In this document: in pieces, positions 54,777-63,547 of the stretch
Layout: each line of letters begins with the position of its first letter
Position numbering within the stretch: position 1 is the first letter of the stretch
Source: Myxosarcina sp. GA_180221_E-2-1-MAG-40_15
Lineage (GTDB): Bacteria > Cyanobacteriota > Cyanobacteriia > Cyanobacteriales > Xenococcaceae
Direction of reading: 5' to 3'
NCBI GenBank assembly: GCA_020692205.1
Contig: JAIMKV010000003.1
Coordinates: 79,385 to 143,384 of the forward strand
DNA: 64,000 nucleotides
Notes under the pieces: generated by a model
Databases searched by the model: none
Told to the model about the DNA's origin: nothing
The model's input: only the letters and a program-made list of their open reading frames with translations
Program-made: the position numbers and the translations under genes

Positions 54777-54856
54777 TAATCTAAGGAACTGTAATGATTA
54801 CTGATAAGTTAGCCAGTTAGGTTAGGGAAATTACTGCTGTCAAAAAGATGCAAGCT

Positions 54857-56731
54857 TTAGTTTTCCAATACATAAAAATCTTGATTAGGAGGTTGAGGAT
54901 CTACTGCACTCTGTAACTGATAGAGGGCGGCGTATCTTTTGCCCAGTCTGATTAACTCTGAATGAGTACCTTGTTCTAAAATAGTGCCGTTTTCGATATA
55001 GAAAATTTGCTCAGCATTTTCGGCGGTTCTGAGATCGTGAGTAATTAAAAAGGTGGTGCAGTTGGCGGTTAGGCGGTCGAGAGCTTCGGTAACAGCCTGT
55101 TCACTCTTGTTGTCCAAACCGACAGTAGGTTCGTCAAGAATCACAATTGGGGCTTGGCGGACTGCGGCACGGGCGATCGCAATTCGCTGGCGTTGACCTC
55201 CCGATAGGGTAGAACCCCGCTCGCTCATCAAGGTATCGTAACCTTGAGGCAGTGCCATAATAAAATCGTGGGCGTTAGCTAAACGAGCCGCTGCTTTGAT
55301 TTCTTGATCGCTTGCCCCTAATGCCCCGTAGGCGATATTGTCACGGACGCTAACCCCAAACAACACACTGTCTTGCAGCACGATAGAGATTTGGCGACGT
55401 AAAGATTCCAGCTTATACTGCCGTAGATCGCAACCATCAATTAAGATTTGACCTTCTAAAGGGTCGTATAGCCTCAGCAACAGGCTAACTAAAGTTGACT
55501 TACCGCCACCTGATGGCCCAACTAGGGCGACTCGTTGACCTGGATTAACCGTGAAGCTAAGATTGCTCAGAATAGTTTGGTCTGGGTTATAAGCAAAGGA
55601 AACTCGCTCAAACTTAATATCTCCGTTGAATAATGGTGCTTCCATCGCTCCCCGCGCATCGCGAATGGCTGGAACGACATCGAGCAGGTCGAGAATTCTT
55701 TCTCCAGAGGCAGTAGCTTTCGAGATTTTAGCCACGTGCCTAGCTAACTGACGGGTAGGTTTAAACGCCGACTTGAGATAGTTAATAAACACGAGTAAGT
55801 CACCAGGAGTAACCGACCCTGCCAACACTAGCTGAACTCCGCGCCACATCACTAAAGCAGTGGCGATCGCAACTAAAATTTCGATGGTACGCTGTAAACC
55901 TGCCGATAACTGTTGAGTCCGCGCACTATCCTCCAAACTTTTGCGGTTGGGCGTAGCAAACATGCGTTGCAGCATTCGTTCTAATGAAAGTGCTTGAACT
56001 ACCTTCATCGCACCAATCGCCTCTGCGGCGGTGGCAGCCATCGCGCCTTCTTGTTTACGCTGTTTGCGCGAAACCTTGTGAATTCGCTTGGTAATTTTGA
56101 CAGTTGACAACACAAATAAGGGAAATACCGCCAAGCCAATCAGCGCCAATTCCCAATTTAACCAAAACATCAGACCAACCATGCTGACGAGGGTCAGAAC
56201 CTCGACAATCAAGGGAAAAATTGCCATGACCGTAACGTCGCGCAGGCTGTCAATATCGCTAGTAATTCGGGTAATTAGATCGCCACTTTTGACTCGATAA
56301 TAGAACGAAAGAGAAAGCCGTTGTAAATGAGCATAAAGCCTGGCGCGGATCTCAGCCACAATGCGGGAAGCTGCCAGGGACATAGTTACCAAACTGACAT
56401 ATGCACCAGCAGCATGCAGCCCCGAAACACTAATAATACCTACGGAAAAAATAAACAGCAGGGTCATCGGGTTGGCATCCGACAACATCGGAAATCTAAG
56501 CGCAGGCGTGTTAGCGTCGGATAAGATAACGTAGTCGAAAATAAACTTTAACGGCCAAGGGCGCAATAGTTGGGCTAGAACCTCAACGATTAACCCGATT
56601 AAAGCAACAATCAACAGCAGTTTTTGTTGGCGAATTTCTGGCCAAAATTCCTTGACGATTCGTTGTAGCCCTGGCAAGATTTGAGTTATGTTTGTCGGCT
56701 TGGGTCGTTTACTAAAAGTTGATTCTCTCAT
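54857..56731 (-). CDS. MsbA-like ABC exporter, fused permease-ATPase (624 aa)
   Basis: Residues 1-350 form a six-helix type I exporter domain (LLLIVALIGLIVEVLAQLL; coupling loop RSLSFYYRVKSGDLITRIT, split here). Residues about 370-610 are the ATPase, with Walker A GPSGGGKST (near 405), signature LSGGQRQRIAIARA (near 507) and Walker B IVILDEPT. Such half-transporters dimerise and flip lipids, lipid-linked sugars or peptides. Its place at the head of a glycosyltransferase operon, with a shared operator upstream (56812-56849), suggests export of the product made by the neighbouring enzymes. Confidence 0.93.
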   Translation of the reverse strand: MRESTFSKRPKPTNITQILPGLQRIVKEFWPEIRQQKLLLIVALIGLIVEVLAQLLRPWPLKFIFDYVILSDANTPALRFPMLSDANPMTLLFIFSVGIISVSGLHAAGAYVSLVTMSLAASRIVAEIRARLYAHLQRLSLSFYYRVKSGDLITRITSDIDSLRDVTVMAIFPLIVEVLTLVSMVGLMFWLNWELALIGLAVFPLFVLSTVKITKRIHKVSRKQRKQEGAMAATAAEAIGAMKVVQALSLERMLQRMFATPNRKSLEDSARTQQLSAGLQRTIEILVAIATALVMWRGVQLVLAGSVTPGDLLVFINYLKSAFKPTRQLARHVAKISKATASGERILDLLDVVPAIRDARGAMEAPLFNGDIKFERVSFAYNPDQTILSNLSFTVNPGQRVALVGPSGGGKSTLVSLLLRLYDPLEGQILIDGCDLRQYKLESLRRQISIVLQDSVLFGVSVRDNIAYGALGASDQEIKAAARLANAHDFIMALPQGYDTLMSERGSTLSGGQRQRIAIARAAVRQAPIVILDEPTVGLDNKSEQAVTEALDRLTANCTTFLITHDLRTAENAEQIFYIENGTILEQGTHSELIRLGKRYAALYQLQSAVDPQPPNQDFYVLEN

Positions 56732-56811
56732 GATGCTGATGGCTACAGTTGTCTAGGTAACGATCAAGTCTGATTGGTAATGTTGTATGTTAATTAGATT
56801 ATTGGTTGCTA

Positions 56812-56849
56812 ATTAACTCTTGATGAAGCTTTAGTGAGAACATTTTCAT
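56812..56849 (-). promoter_or_regulatory. Putative operator (box D) upstream of the ABC exporter operon
   Basis: GTGAGAACATTTTCAT (56834-56849, plus strand) is preceded by CTTTA and by ATGA (56823) and ATTA (56812) at 11-base steps. Read toward the gene it is ATGA...TCTCAC then TCAT and TAAT every 11 bp, 102 bases before the start codon. It has the same orientation relative to its gene as the other three boxes. Confidence 0.55.
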
Positions 56850-56912
56850 AAAAGGATCGATGATTTTTAACTTTTCGACTGGAAAGCTTGGTTAGCTGTA
56901 GCTAGGTGGCTC

Positions 56913-57081
56913 ACTTTAAAAGCGGCGTTGCTGATTCAACTAATGACGTACAGAACAATACTATTCGTAGCTATTAGCTGTTAGCTATTAGCTATTAGCT
57001 TTCAAGAAGTTGTTATTGGCGTTGCTTAATATGTAAAACAAAGCTTTATCATTACATATTCAGCAACGCCACTTTAAAAGC
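56913..57081. repeat. 11-bp direct repeat flanking the MITE-like element
   Basis: ACTTTAAAAGC at 56913-56923 and again at 57071-57081. The right copy includes the last codons and stop of the porin gene, so the original site was most likely the porin 3' end. Confidence 0.75.
56924..57070 (+). mobile_element. MITE-like element, 147 bp, with flanking direct repeat
   Basis: Perfect 11-bp terminal inverted repeats: GGCGTTGCTGA (56924-56934) and TCAGCAACGCC (57060-57070). Both sides are flanked by the same 11 bases ACTTTAAAAGC (56913-56923 and 57071-57081), a candidate target-site duplication. Inside are four TATTAGC-type heptamers (56972-56999, one variant) and an internal copy of the end. That copy forms a 19-bp inverted repeat (57018-57036 with 57052-57070, one mismatch). 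There is no transposase, so mobility would depend on an IS elsewhere. The right flank overlaps the porin stop codon. Confidence 0.8.
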
Positions 57082-58615
57082 TAAATCTAGTTCTGATAGT
57101 TCCCACCCAGATCGAATCGCGATCGCTGTGGTCGGGTTGAGTAATTAAAAATACGCCAGGGGTAATGGCAATTTGGTCATTAATTCTGACTCGGTACAGG
57201 GCTTCTAGATGTAAAGAGGTGCGTTCGTCTTCGATTTCTGAATCATCGTGTTGGGTAACAATCGGCGGTACGCCAATAATCAAGCCCGCTTCATTGCCTT
57301 CTCCCCCCAAATCTGGAAAATCAAAGGTTAAAGCCCCGTTGAGTATAGTTGCTGAAAGGTCGCCAATTTCTTGATTAGCAGCGGTATAGCCCAGCCAGCC
57401 TCCTACTTCAAAGCGATCGCTTATTTCCCAATTGACATCTAAGCCAAAGTTGTTAGCTGAGGTGGCATCGTCGCCAAAGGGTTCGTTGGCGTTTTCGCTA
57501 CCTGTAGCCCCCATGAGCCGAACATCATCCTCTCGATAATAGGTACGGGTGTAAGTTAAAGCAACTTCTAGATTTTCTACTGGTTCGGTAAGTACCTGTG
57601 CCACCGCGCTATAGGAACTGCCAAATATTCCCGCTGACTCGTCAGGATTGGCAGTATCGTCACTATCGGTAAAATATCCCAGATTAATCTGTAATGAATC
57701 ACTTAATTCATACTTAATACCCGCACCCGAACCGCTCGGCCCTCTAAGGGTGGCGGGATTTCGGCGGGCAAAGCGAGAAACTGCTCCTTGTCCGCTACTC
57801 GAAAGAGGGTTTAAAACCTCGGCAGCATCGTCTGCGCCAACGCTGTTAACACCCAACACCACCTGGAGACGTTCTCCGACGGCAAACTCATAAGATACTT
57901 CCGTCTCAAGTTCATCGTTGTCGCTCTCGCCGTCTACCCCCAGGCGTACCATGAAGGTGTCTTCTACTTCTTCTAATTCTCCTGTATCTCTTACCCCGAT
58001 GCGTATTCTCAATTGGTCGTCGCCAAAGAAGCTAGTGTCAAAATTCAAGCGTGTCCGATAGCCAGTAAATAATTGAGACTGGTCATCTGCACTAAAACTA
58101 TCTGCTAACTGAAACAGTACCTCGCCGTTGAGTGTCGTGGTTGTAGAAAATTGTTGTGACTCTAGCTGGGCAGTTCGAGCCGCTAAATTATCGATGCGTC
58201 CTCCTAAAGCGGCAAGTTCTTGCTCAAACTCTCGTTCGATTCGCGCGACAAAGCTCTGTTCGTCTGGGGTTAAAGTAAGATACTCTTGACTGATTTGATC
58301 GAGGCACTTTTGTAACCCGACAGCAAATTGATCACGAGTCAACGGGCGATCGCGCTTTTGATTGTTCTGGCCTAAACAGGAAGTGCGATCGTTTAAAGCT
58401 TTTAATCCTTGCACCCTCCAATCTGTCGGGGATATGTTGGCTAATTGATGTACAGGAACGAATTTACTTAAATCGGCTGTCGAGCTAGTTGGGGTTGGTA
58501 GCTGTGGAACTGAATTAGCGGTAGCTTTGTCGGGTAATAGTGATAAAGTTGCCCATAGTGAGCCAATGGTTAAAGATTTGGTTATTTTTAGTAGATGCTT
58601 ATTCAAGTCGATCAT
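57074..58615 (-). CDS. SLH/OprB cyanobacterial outer-membrane porin (513 aa)
   Basis: A signal-like N-terminus (to about residue 34, ending DKATANS) is followed by an SLH domain (about 50-115), an alpha-helical coiled-coil segment (IEREFEQELAALGGRIDNLA) and a beta-barrel. The barrel has repeated aromatic strands and a terminal Phe (TIRTRFSF). This is the build of SomA/SomB-like porins that anchor to peptidoglycan. Its start lies 8 bases after the MurG-like gene, so it is in that operon. The ATG at 58615 is preferred over the TTG before it. Its stop is inside the MITE flank. Confidence 0.9.
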   Translation of the reverse strand: MIDLNKHLLKITKSLTIGSLWATLSLLPDKATANSVPQLPTPTSSTADLSKFVPVHQLANISPTDWRVQGLKALNDRTSCLGQNNQKRDRPLTRDQFAVGLQKCLDQISQEYLTLTPDEQSFVARIEREFEQELAALGGRIDNLAARTAQLESQQFSTTTTLNGEVLFQLADSFSADDQSQLFTGYRTRLNFDTSFFGDDQLRIRIGVRDTGELEEVEDTFMVRLGVDGESDNDELETEVSYEFAVGERLQVVLGVNSVGADDAAEVLNPLSSSGQGAVSRFARRNPATLRGPSGSGAGIKYELSDSLQINLGYFTDSDDTANPDESAGIFGSSYSAVAQVLTEPVENLEVALTYTRTYYREDDVRLMGATGSENANEPFGDDATSANNFGLDVNWEISDRFEVGGWLGYTAANQEIGDLSATILNGALTFDFPDLGGEGNEAGLIIGVPPIVTQHDDSEIEDERTSLHLEALYRVRINDQIAITPGVFLITQPDHSDRDSIWVGTIRTRFSF

Positions 58616-58623
58616 CAATATAT

Positions 58624-59781
58624 TTATGTTGCAGCAATTAGTGGTCGATCAACTAGCTGTTGCAAATAATATGCGGTATTGACAACTCCCTGCAAATCGA
58701 GGTTTAATTCGGTGGGCTTGTGCTGTAAATAATCGATGATATTGTGAGCAAACTTCTCTGGATCTAAATCTGTTGGCTGAATCATTTTTACCCGCCCCAG
58801 ATTAGCTAATTTGGCGACGCGAGTTGCTTGTTCTTGGTCGTTATTACCCTGAAATGCCATCATCATGGCTCTCACACCAGTGCTTAATATATTCATGGTG
58901 GTGTTATAGCCAGACATACCAATTGATAAGTCTGCCTGCTGCATATATGCGAGTAAATTGGTGGTGTAGCGTTCTACAGTAATATTATTCTGATTACAAG
59001 TTATTTCTCTTAGCTTTTGTAGAACTGCTTCGGGGCAAAAAGGCCCAGTGAACATTTGAATTTGATGAGGAACTTTAGCTTCTAACAGCGGTGCAGTTTT
59101 GGCAACGCATTCTAACAAGTCGTGTCCAAATCTTCCGCCACCGACACTGACTAAAATTAACGGTTGCTCTAGCAATATTTGCGGGGGAGAGATTGGCTGC
59201 ACCACATAACCTGTATAGTGTACAGGACAGTTTAAATCATCAAGTCGCGAAAAGCTTAAGTTGAGTTTAACGAAGTTAGGATCGCCGTGGATTAAAAGCA
59301 GATCGAAATACTGATTAATTAAGCGGCAGACTTTCTCTTCATGTCGCTGCTGGTTTTGTTTAGTAACGATAATATCTCTAACGCTAGAAACAATTTTTGT
59401 TCCCCGAGATTTGGCTTGTTCAATTAAAGGAATTAGTTCAAACGAAAAGCGTCTTCTGCCAAAGGGAAACAATTCAATAATGAGGATATCTGGCTTAAAG
59501 CGATCGCAAATACCTAACAGTAGATCTCGACGAATTGTTTCTACTTCTGCCATAGTTAAGTTATCATCTACTGGACGCAATTCAGTGAATTCTGCGTCAG
59601 TCTTGACCGCCGGAATATTAATTACCTCAATTTCGGTCGGAAATTCAAATTCTTTAATGACCTGTCCACCATTGATAAAGCAAATCTGAAAATTAGGTAT
59701 TAGTCCTCGGACAATTTCAATACTACGAATTAAATGACCCATGCCAAGAATATGCTGGCAATAAAACATTACTTTTTGCAT
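58624..59781 (-). CDS. MurG-like GT-B glycosyltransferase, paralogue 2 (385 aa)
   Basis: The N-terminus VMFYCQHILGMGHLIRSIEI and C-terminal ADLSIGMSGYNTTMNIL parallel the protein at 51397 along the whole length (for example SSVRDIIVTK, and GGGRFGHDLLE in the middle). They are clearly duplicates. The donor is unknown. The gene is translationally close (8 bases) to the porin gene downstream and 68 bases from the third paralogue upstream. Confidence 0.85.
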   Translation of the reverse strand: MQKVMFYCQHILGMGHLIRSIEIVRGLIPNFQICFINGGQVIKEFEFPTEIEVINIPAVKTDAEFTELRPVDDNLTMAEVETIRRDLLLGICDRFKPDILIIELFPFGRRRFSFELIPLIEQAKSRGTKIVSSVRDIIVTKQNQQRHEEKVCRLINQYFDLLLIHGDPNFVKLNLSFSRLDDLNCPVHYTGYVVQPISPPQILLEQPLILVSVGGGRFGHDLLECVAKTAPLLEAKVPHQIQMFTGPFCPEAVLQKLREITCNQNNITVERYTTNLLAYMQQADLSIGMSGYNTTMNILSTGVRAMMMAFQGNNDQEQATRVAKLANLGRVKMIQPTDLDPEKFAHNIIDYLQHKPTELNLDLQGVVNTAYYLQQLVDRPLIAAT

Positions 59782-59849
59782 AATAATTAATTTTGATCGG
59801 CAAGATAGTCTTAGTTATTAGTTGATTAGCTGTTATTTTGGCGCTGCTT

Positions 59850-61169
59850 TCAAGCAATTTTAAGAGCCAAAGGTGAATCAGGGGTAATCTTCAAAGAGTC
59901 GAAGGTACTCCGTCCGTTTAGGACGGAGCCTGCTTCGACTTCATTAAACAGCAACCTAGCTAAATACTCGGTAACTCTAGGTAATCCCCTAAAATCTAAA
60001 CTCTTAGTTGCATTGACAATTTGGGGTTGAGCTAAGGTGTTTAAGAGAGTTTCAATTAATAAATTGGGTTGCAGCAACTCAGGATGAATCATTTCAATTA
60101 ATCCCGCCTGGGCTAAACTTTGGGCGCGGATTAACTGTTCTTGGCCAGGTTTGATTCGAGGAACAACAATTGCCCGTTTGCCCTTTTGTAAGATTTCCGT
60201 TATCGTGTTGTAGCCACACATAGAAATCACTACGTCGGCTGTGTTGATGTAGCTCATCATATCATTGGTAAACTCTAAAACCTTGACCTGGGGATATTTA
60301 GCTGCTTGCTGATAGATTTGTTGTTGCTGTTCGGGGGGCATTTCGGCACCACAAAAGATCAGGCTACGAATCATTTGATTATGGGAACAACTGCTTAGCT
60401 GCGCTAAACCCTGAAGATAGTTATTGATCAGATAATAGCCATCTTCGCCACCGCCAGGAGTAACCAAGACCAATTTTTCCTTGCTGCTAAGGGCTAATTC
60501 TTGGCGGATAGCACGGCGGGGTTGTAAGCCAGACTCTTTGCGAATGTAACCACAAAAACGGACTCGATCGGCGATCGCTTTGCTAAACTGATATTCATCA
60601 CAAAGAGCGAATATTTCTGGCATACCCACAACTAAAATGCGATCATAGAAGGATTCTACCTGCTGATAAGAGTCTTCTCGATGCCATTGTTGAATCGTTT
60701 TTTCGGGAGAGTCTAAAATATCCCGCAACACCAAAACAAACTTAGTAGTTGGCAAATTGCTTTTGAGATAATTGATCGCCAGGTTTAATTCCCCCTCGAT
60801 TCCCGATGGCTTTTTATCAACTAAAACCAAATCTGGCTGATAGTTTCTCGCTGCTGCCAAAATTAATTCTGAACGTAATTTGAGGGTAGATTCAAGATCT
60901 ACATTGAGATACTTGACCGCCATTTGCCCTGAACGACCCCGATTGAGACAGGGAAGCTTGATATAATCTAATCCTTCTGGTAAGCGAAAGCTTTGTAACA
61001 TCGGCGAGCCAGACAACAGCAAGATGGAAAGATTAGGTATAGATTTGAGTAAATGTTGGCAAATCGCTAACATCCTACGAATATTACCCAGACCAAAAGC
61101 ATCATGGGAATAAACCATTATTTTTTTGTATTCGCCTGTGGAAATAGCTGAGGGAATGATTCGAGCCAT
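59850..61169 (-). CDS. MurG-like GT-B glycosyltransferase, paralogue 3 (439 aa)
   Basis: It begins with KKIMVYSHDAFGLGNIRRML, a variant (GLGNxRR) of the loop in the other two. It continues with LVLVDKKPSGIEGEL, LVTPGGGEDGY and C-terminal ADVVISMCGYNTITEIL. It is about 45 residues longer than its paralogues and more diverged. The ATG at 61169 has GAGTG at suitable spacing; an in-frame GTG at 61178 would sit too close to it. It is the first gene of the porin transcription unit, with box B 85 bases upstream. Confidence 0.85.
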   Translation of the reverse strand: MARIIPSAISTGEYKKIMVYSHDAFGLGNIRRMLAICQHLLKSIPNLSILLLSGSPMLQSFRLPEGLDYIKLPCLNRGRSGQMAVKYLNVDLESTLKLRSELILAAARNYQPDLVLVDKKPSGIEGELNLAINYLKSNLPTTKFVLVLRDILDSPEKTIQQWHREDSYQQVESFYDRILVVGMPEIFALCDEYQFSKAIADRVRFCGYIRKESGLQPRRAIRQELALSSKEKLVLVTPGGGEDGYYLINNYLQGLAQLSSCSHNQMIRSLIFCGAEMPPEQQQQIYQQAAKYPQVKVLEFTNDMMSYINTADVVISMCGYNTITEILQKGKRAIVVPRIKPGQEQLIRAQSLAQAGLIEMIHPELLQPNLLIETLLNTLAQPQIVNATKSLDFRGLPRVTEYLARLLFNEVEAGSVLNGRSTFDSLKITPDSPLALKIA

Positions 61170-61841
61170 GATAATCACACTCTTAATTAGGGTTTTGTGG
61201 ATGTCTCGTCATTACTAATCTGTCAATTTTCGATGAACTGGTGATGAAACTTAAATGAGAAAAATCTCATCAATAATCAGGGTTGATCAAAAACTAAGAT
61301 TTTGCCGAGCTAATTCTCGAAAAGCGCTAATCTTATTAGCAATTTTTTTGAGGCGTTAAAAACTGATTAAAAGTTATTTTTCTAGGTTAATAATTTATTT
61401 TTTATTTTTGTACTTGAGCAATAACTGAACAATTTGAACAATATCAAATAGCTAAAAAACTACTTGCTGAAACATTTGAGGGAACAACAGCAGCAGTACG
61501 ATCAATGCTAAGATCATTGAATTAAATCCAGCCTGTTATAGTAGCTTGAGAATTTCATTAAAGTCGCAGATAATCCTAAATCTTTGCTTAGAACACTTCA
61601 ACATGATGTAAATCAAAAGTTATAAAACCGCGTCTTCACTTTCACTTTGCGCTTAGCTATATATAATCAAAAATGCTTTAACAAAATAAGTCTACGACAT
61701 GACTTCGTTACTGTAAAAGAGTATTTAATGAAACAAATTTAGTATAGTAAGTTTATCTAAGTTATTTTTCAAGTTATTTTTAACAACTTTTTAACCCTAT
61801 TTTGATAAGCTAATAGTAATTATTATAATTGATGTATTAAT
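61170..61841. other. Divergent promoter region, 672 bases, with a coding-like relic
   Basis: AT-rich region between divergent genes. It contains box B (61233-61270). A 35-codon frame at 61418-61525 reads like a protein C-terminus (KKLLAETFEGTTAAVRSM before the end). It starts right after a stop codon and has no start, so it is either a gene relic or chance. The last 200 bases before the kinase gene show no clear operator of the kind found in box B. Confidence 0.45.
61233..61270 (-). promoter_or_regulatory. Putative operator (box B) upstream of the MurG-like/porin operon
   Basis: ATGAGAAAAATCTCAT (61255-61270, plus strand) is an inverted repeat preceded by TTAA. ATGA is repeated exactly at 61233, 61244 and 61255, an 11-base period. 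It reads as TCAT-TCAT-TCAT toward the gene and is the clearest of the four boxes. It ends 85 bases before the start codon. Confidence 0.6.
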
Positions 61842-63344
61842 GTGAATAAATCCCTTGTGTCACTTGGGAATCGTCTCAAATTAAGTTTCGCTAAATTGAC
61901 TCGATTTCGGATACTTAGCGAAACTCGTAGCTATATTTTATTTTGGTACGTAATCTTGATGGTCTTTTTTGTGGCTGCTTCGATTCCTGCTACCCGCCAA
62001 CGGCTAAATGCCAGGATTAATACGCGAGTTATTAGCGAACTGGAAAATGAGTTAGAAAAATTTGAGGAAATGCTGGTCGAGAGTTTACTGCAATCAGCAA
62101 TGGAAGAAGATAATCTGTCTAGTAGCAGCAAAAATCACATAATTTATCAAGTTTTTGATGACTTTTTGCGTAACACAATTGCAGAGGATGATAACTTTCT
62201 CATTGGTATTGTTGATGGTGAATTTTATAAAGCTAGTTCCCGCTTCTTGCCAGAAATAATTGATGCTGATTCGGAGTTGATGCAACGATGGGAAAACTTA
62301 ACCGAAGCAGAAGCCCAAGAAATTTTTATCCCAGATCCAGATATCGGCAGTATTATTTATCAGGCAATGCCGATCAAAACTAGCGATGAAACTTTAGGGG
62401 TATTTGTGATCGCTCATGCTACAGCAGGAGAACGGAAAGAGGCTGTAGAAGCGATAAATGTATTGATTGAAGTCTTGATATTGATCAGCGCGATCGCACT
62501 TGTGCTGGCCTGGTTTGCCACAGGTAGAATTCTCGCACCCCTAAAGCAACTGAATAATACGCTCAAATCGATTAACGAATCTGATCTGACCCGACGGATT
62601 AAGATTCGGGGAGAAGGCGAACTTGCCCAACTGGGTAATACCTTTAATGAGATGATGAATCGCTTAGAAAGTGCTTTTACGACTCAAAGTAACTTTATTA
62701 ATGATGCGGGACACGAACTGAAAACCCCAATTACCATTATTCGCGGTCATTTGGAACTCATCGATGACGATCCTCAAGAACAACAGGAAACCATTGATTT
62801 GGTAATTGACGAACTAGATCGGATGAATCGCCTGGTAGAAGATTTGATTTTACTAGCAAAAGTCGAACGTCCTGATTTCTTACAGATTGAAACTATCGAT
62901 CTGGCTGCTTTTATCCCAGAATTGTTTAACAAACTGCAAGCTTTGGGGCAAAGAAATTGGTATCTGGAAAATGATCTCTCAGCGGTTAAGATGATGGGCG
63001 ATCGCCAAAGAATAACTCAGGCAATAATTAATTTAGCTAATAATGCAGTACAGCACACCAACACTAATAGCTTAATTGTTTTGGGAGCAAAGCTAGACGG
63101 CGATCGCGTTGCCTTGTGGATTCGCGATACAGGAGAAGGGATTGCCGCCGACCAACAGCAACGTATTTTTGATCGCTTTGCTAGGGTCAAAACGACACCT
63201 CGTCGCTCAGAAGGTTCTGGTTTGGGCTTAGCGATCGTTAAAGCAATTGTCGAGGCTCATGAAGGCTGGATCAATCTTCAAAGTCAACTAGGAGTTGGTT
63301 CAACTTTTACCCTGATTTTTCCTTTAGAATTTAAGCAAAAATAA
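61842..63344 (+). CDS. Membrane sensor histidine kinase with HAMP domain (500 aa)
   Basis: A first transmembrane helix (about 28-48) and a second (about 206-226) enclose an acidic periplasmic sensor region of about 155 residues. HAMP follows (about 227-280, ILAPLKQLNNTL...ELAQLGNTFNEM), then HisKA with His291 in DAGHELKTPITII. HATPase has N-box IINLANNAVQH and G2 GSGLGLAIVKAIVEAH. This is the layout of CusS/RppB-like kinases paired with OmpR-type regulators. The start is GTG. Downstream lie only a DNA-binding-domain remnant and a receiver-only protein, so the phosphorelay partner is uncertain. Confidence 0.93.
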   Translation: MNKSLVSLGNRLKLSFAKLTRFRILSETRSYILFWYVILMVFFVAASIPATRQRLNARINTRVISELENELEKFEEMLVESLLQSAMEEDNLSSSSKNHIIYQVFDDFLRNTIAEDDNFLIGIVDGEFYKASSRFLPEIIDADSELMQRWENLTEAEAQEIFIPDPDIGSIIYQAMPIKTSDETLGVFVIAHATAGERKEAVEAINVLIEVLILISAIALVLAWFATGRILAPLKQLNNTLKSINESDLTRRIKIRGEGELAQLGNTFNEMMNRLESAFTTQSNFINDAGHELKTPITIIRGHLELIDDDPQEQQETIDLVIDELDRMNRLVEDLILLAKVERPDFLQIETIDLAAFIPELFNKLQALGQRNWYLENDLSAVKMMGDRQRITQAIINLANNAVQHTNTNSLIVLGAKLDGDRVALWIRDTGEGIAADQQQRIFDRFARVKTTPRRSEGSGLGLAIVKAIVEAHEGWINLQSQLGVGSTFTLIFPLEFKQK

Positions 63345-63355
63345 TTAGCTTTTAG

Positions 63356-63457
63356 CCTTTGGCTGAAATTGATGTTTGTGTCGATTATTTAAGCAAAAAG
63401 TTAGGCAGCAAATGTATAAAAACTCTTCGCGGCATAGGCTACCGATTTGAAGCATGA
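63356..63457 (+). pseudogene. Remnant of an OmpR-family response regulator DNA-binding domain
   Basis: After an in-frame TAG the codons spell AEIDVCVDYLSKKLG...CIKTLRGIGYRFEA and then TGA. This is the recognition-helix and wing part of an OmpR/PhoB winged helix (canonical VxxxxxxLRRKLG...IxTVRGxGYR). The receiver and linker are missing and no start codon is present. It lies 11 bases after the kinase stop, where an intact regulator would be expected. Confidence 0.75.
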
Positions 63458-63491
63458 GAAAATTCTCATTTAAATCGCAATTTAAATACAT
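63454..63491 (+). promoter_or_regulatory. Putative operator (box A) upstream of the receiver gene
   Basis: ATGAGAAAATTCTCAT (63454-63469), with 7-bp arms, overlaps the last codon of the remnant and is followed by TTTAAA. Weaker TCAT-like units follow at 11-base steps (GCAA at 63477, ACAT at 63488). It ends 78 bases before the receiver start codon. Confidence 0.5.
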
Positions 63492-63547
63492 CTTTATTGG
63501 TGATGATAGTTGATAAACTTTAACATTTAGCTTTAAGATAATTTTAC

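Noticed and set aside
61700..61750. Fifth operator copy before the sensor kinase
   Set aside because: A TTTCATTAAAT-like match exists on the minus strand, but it lacks the inverted half and the 11-base phasing.
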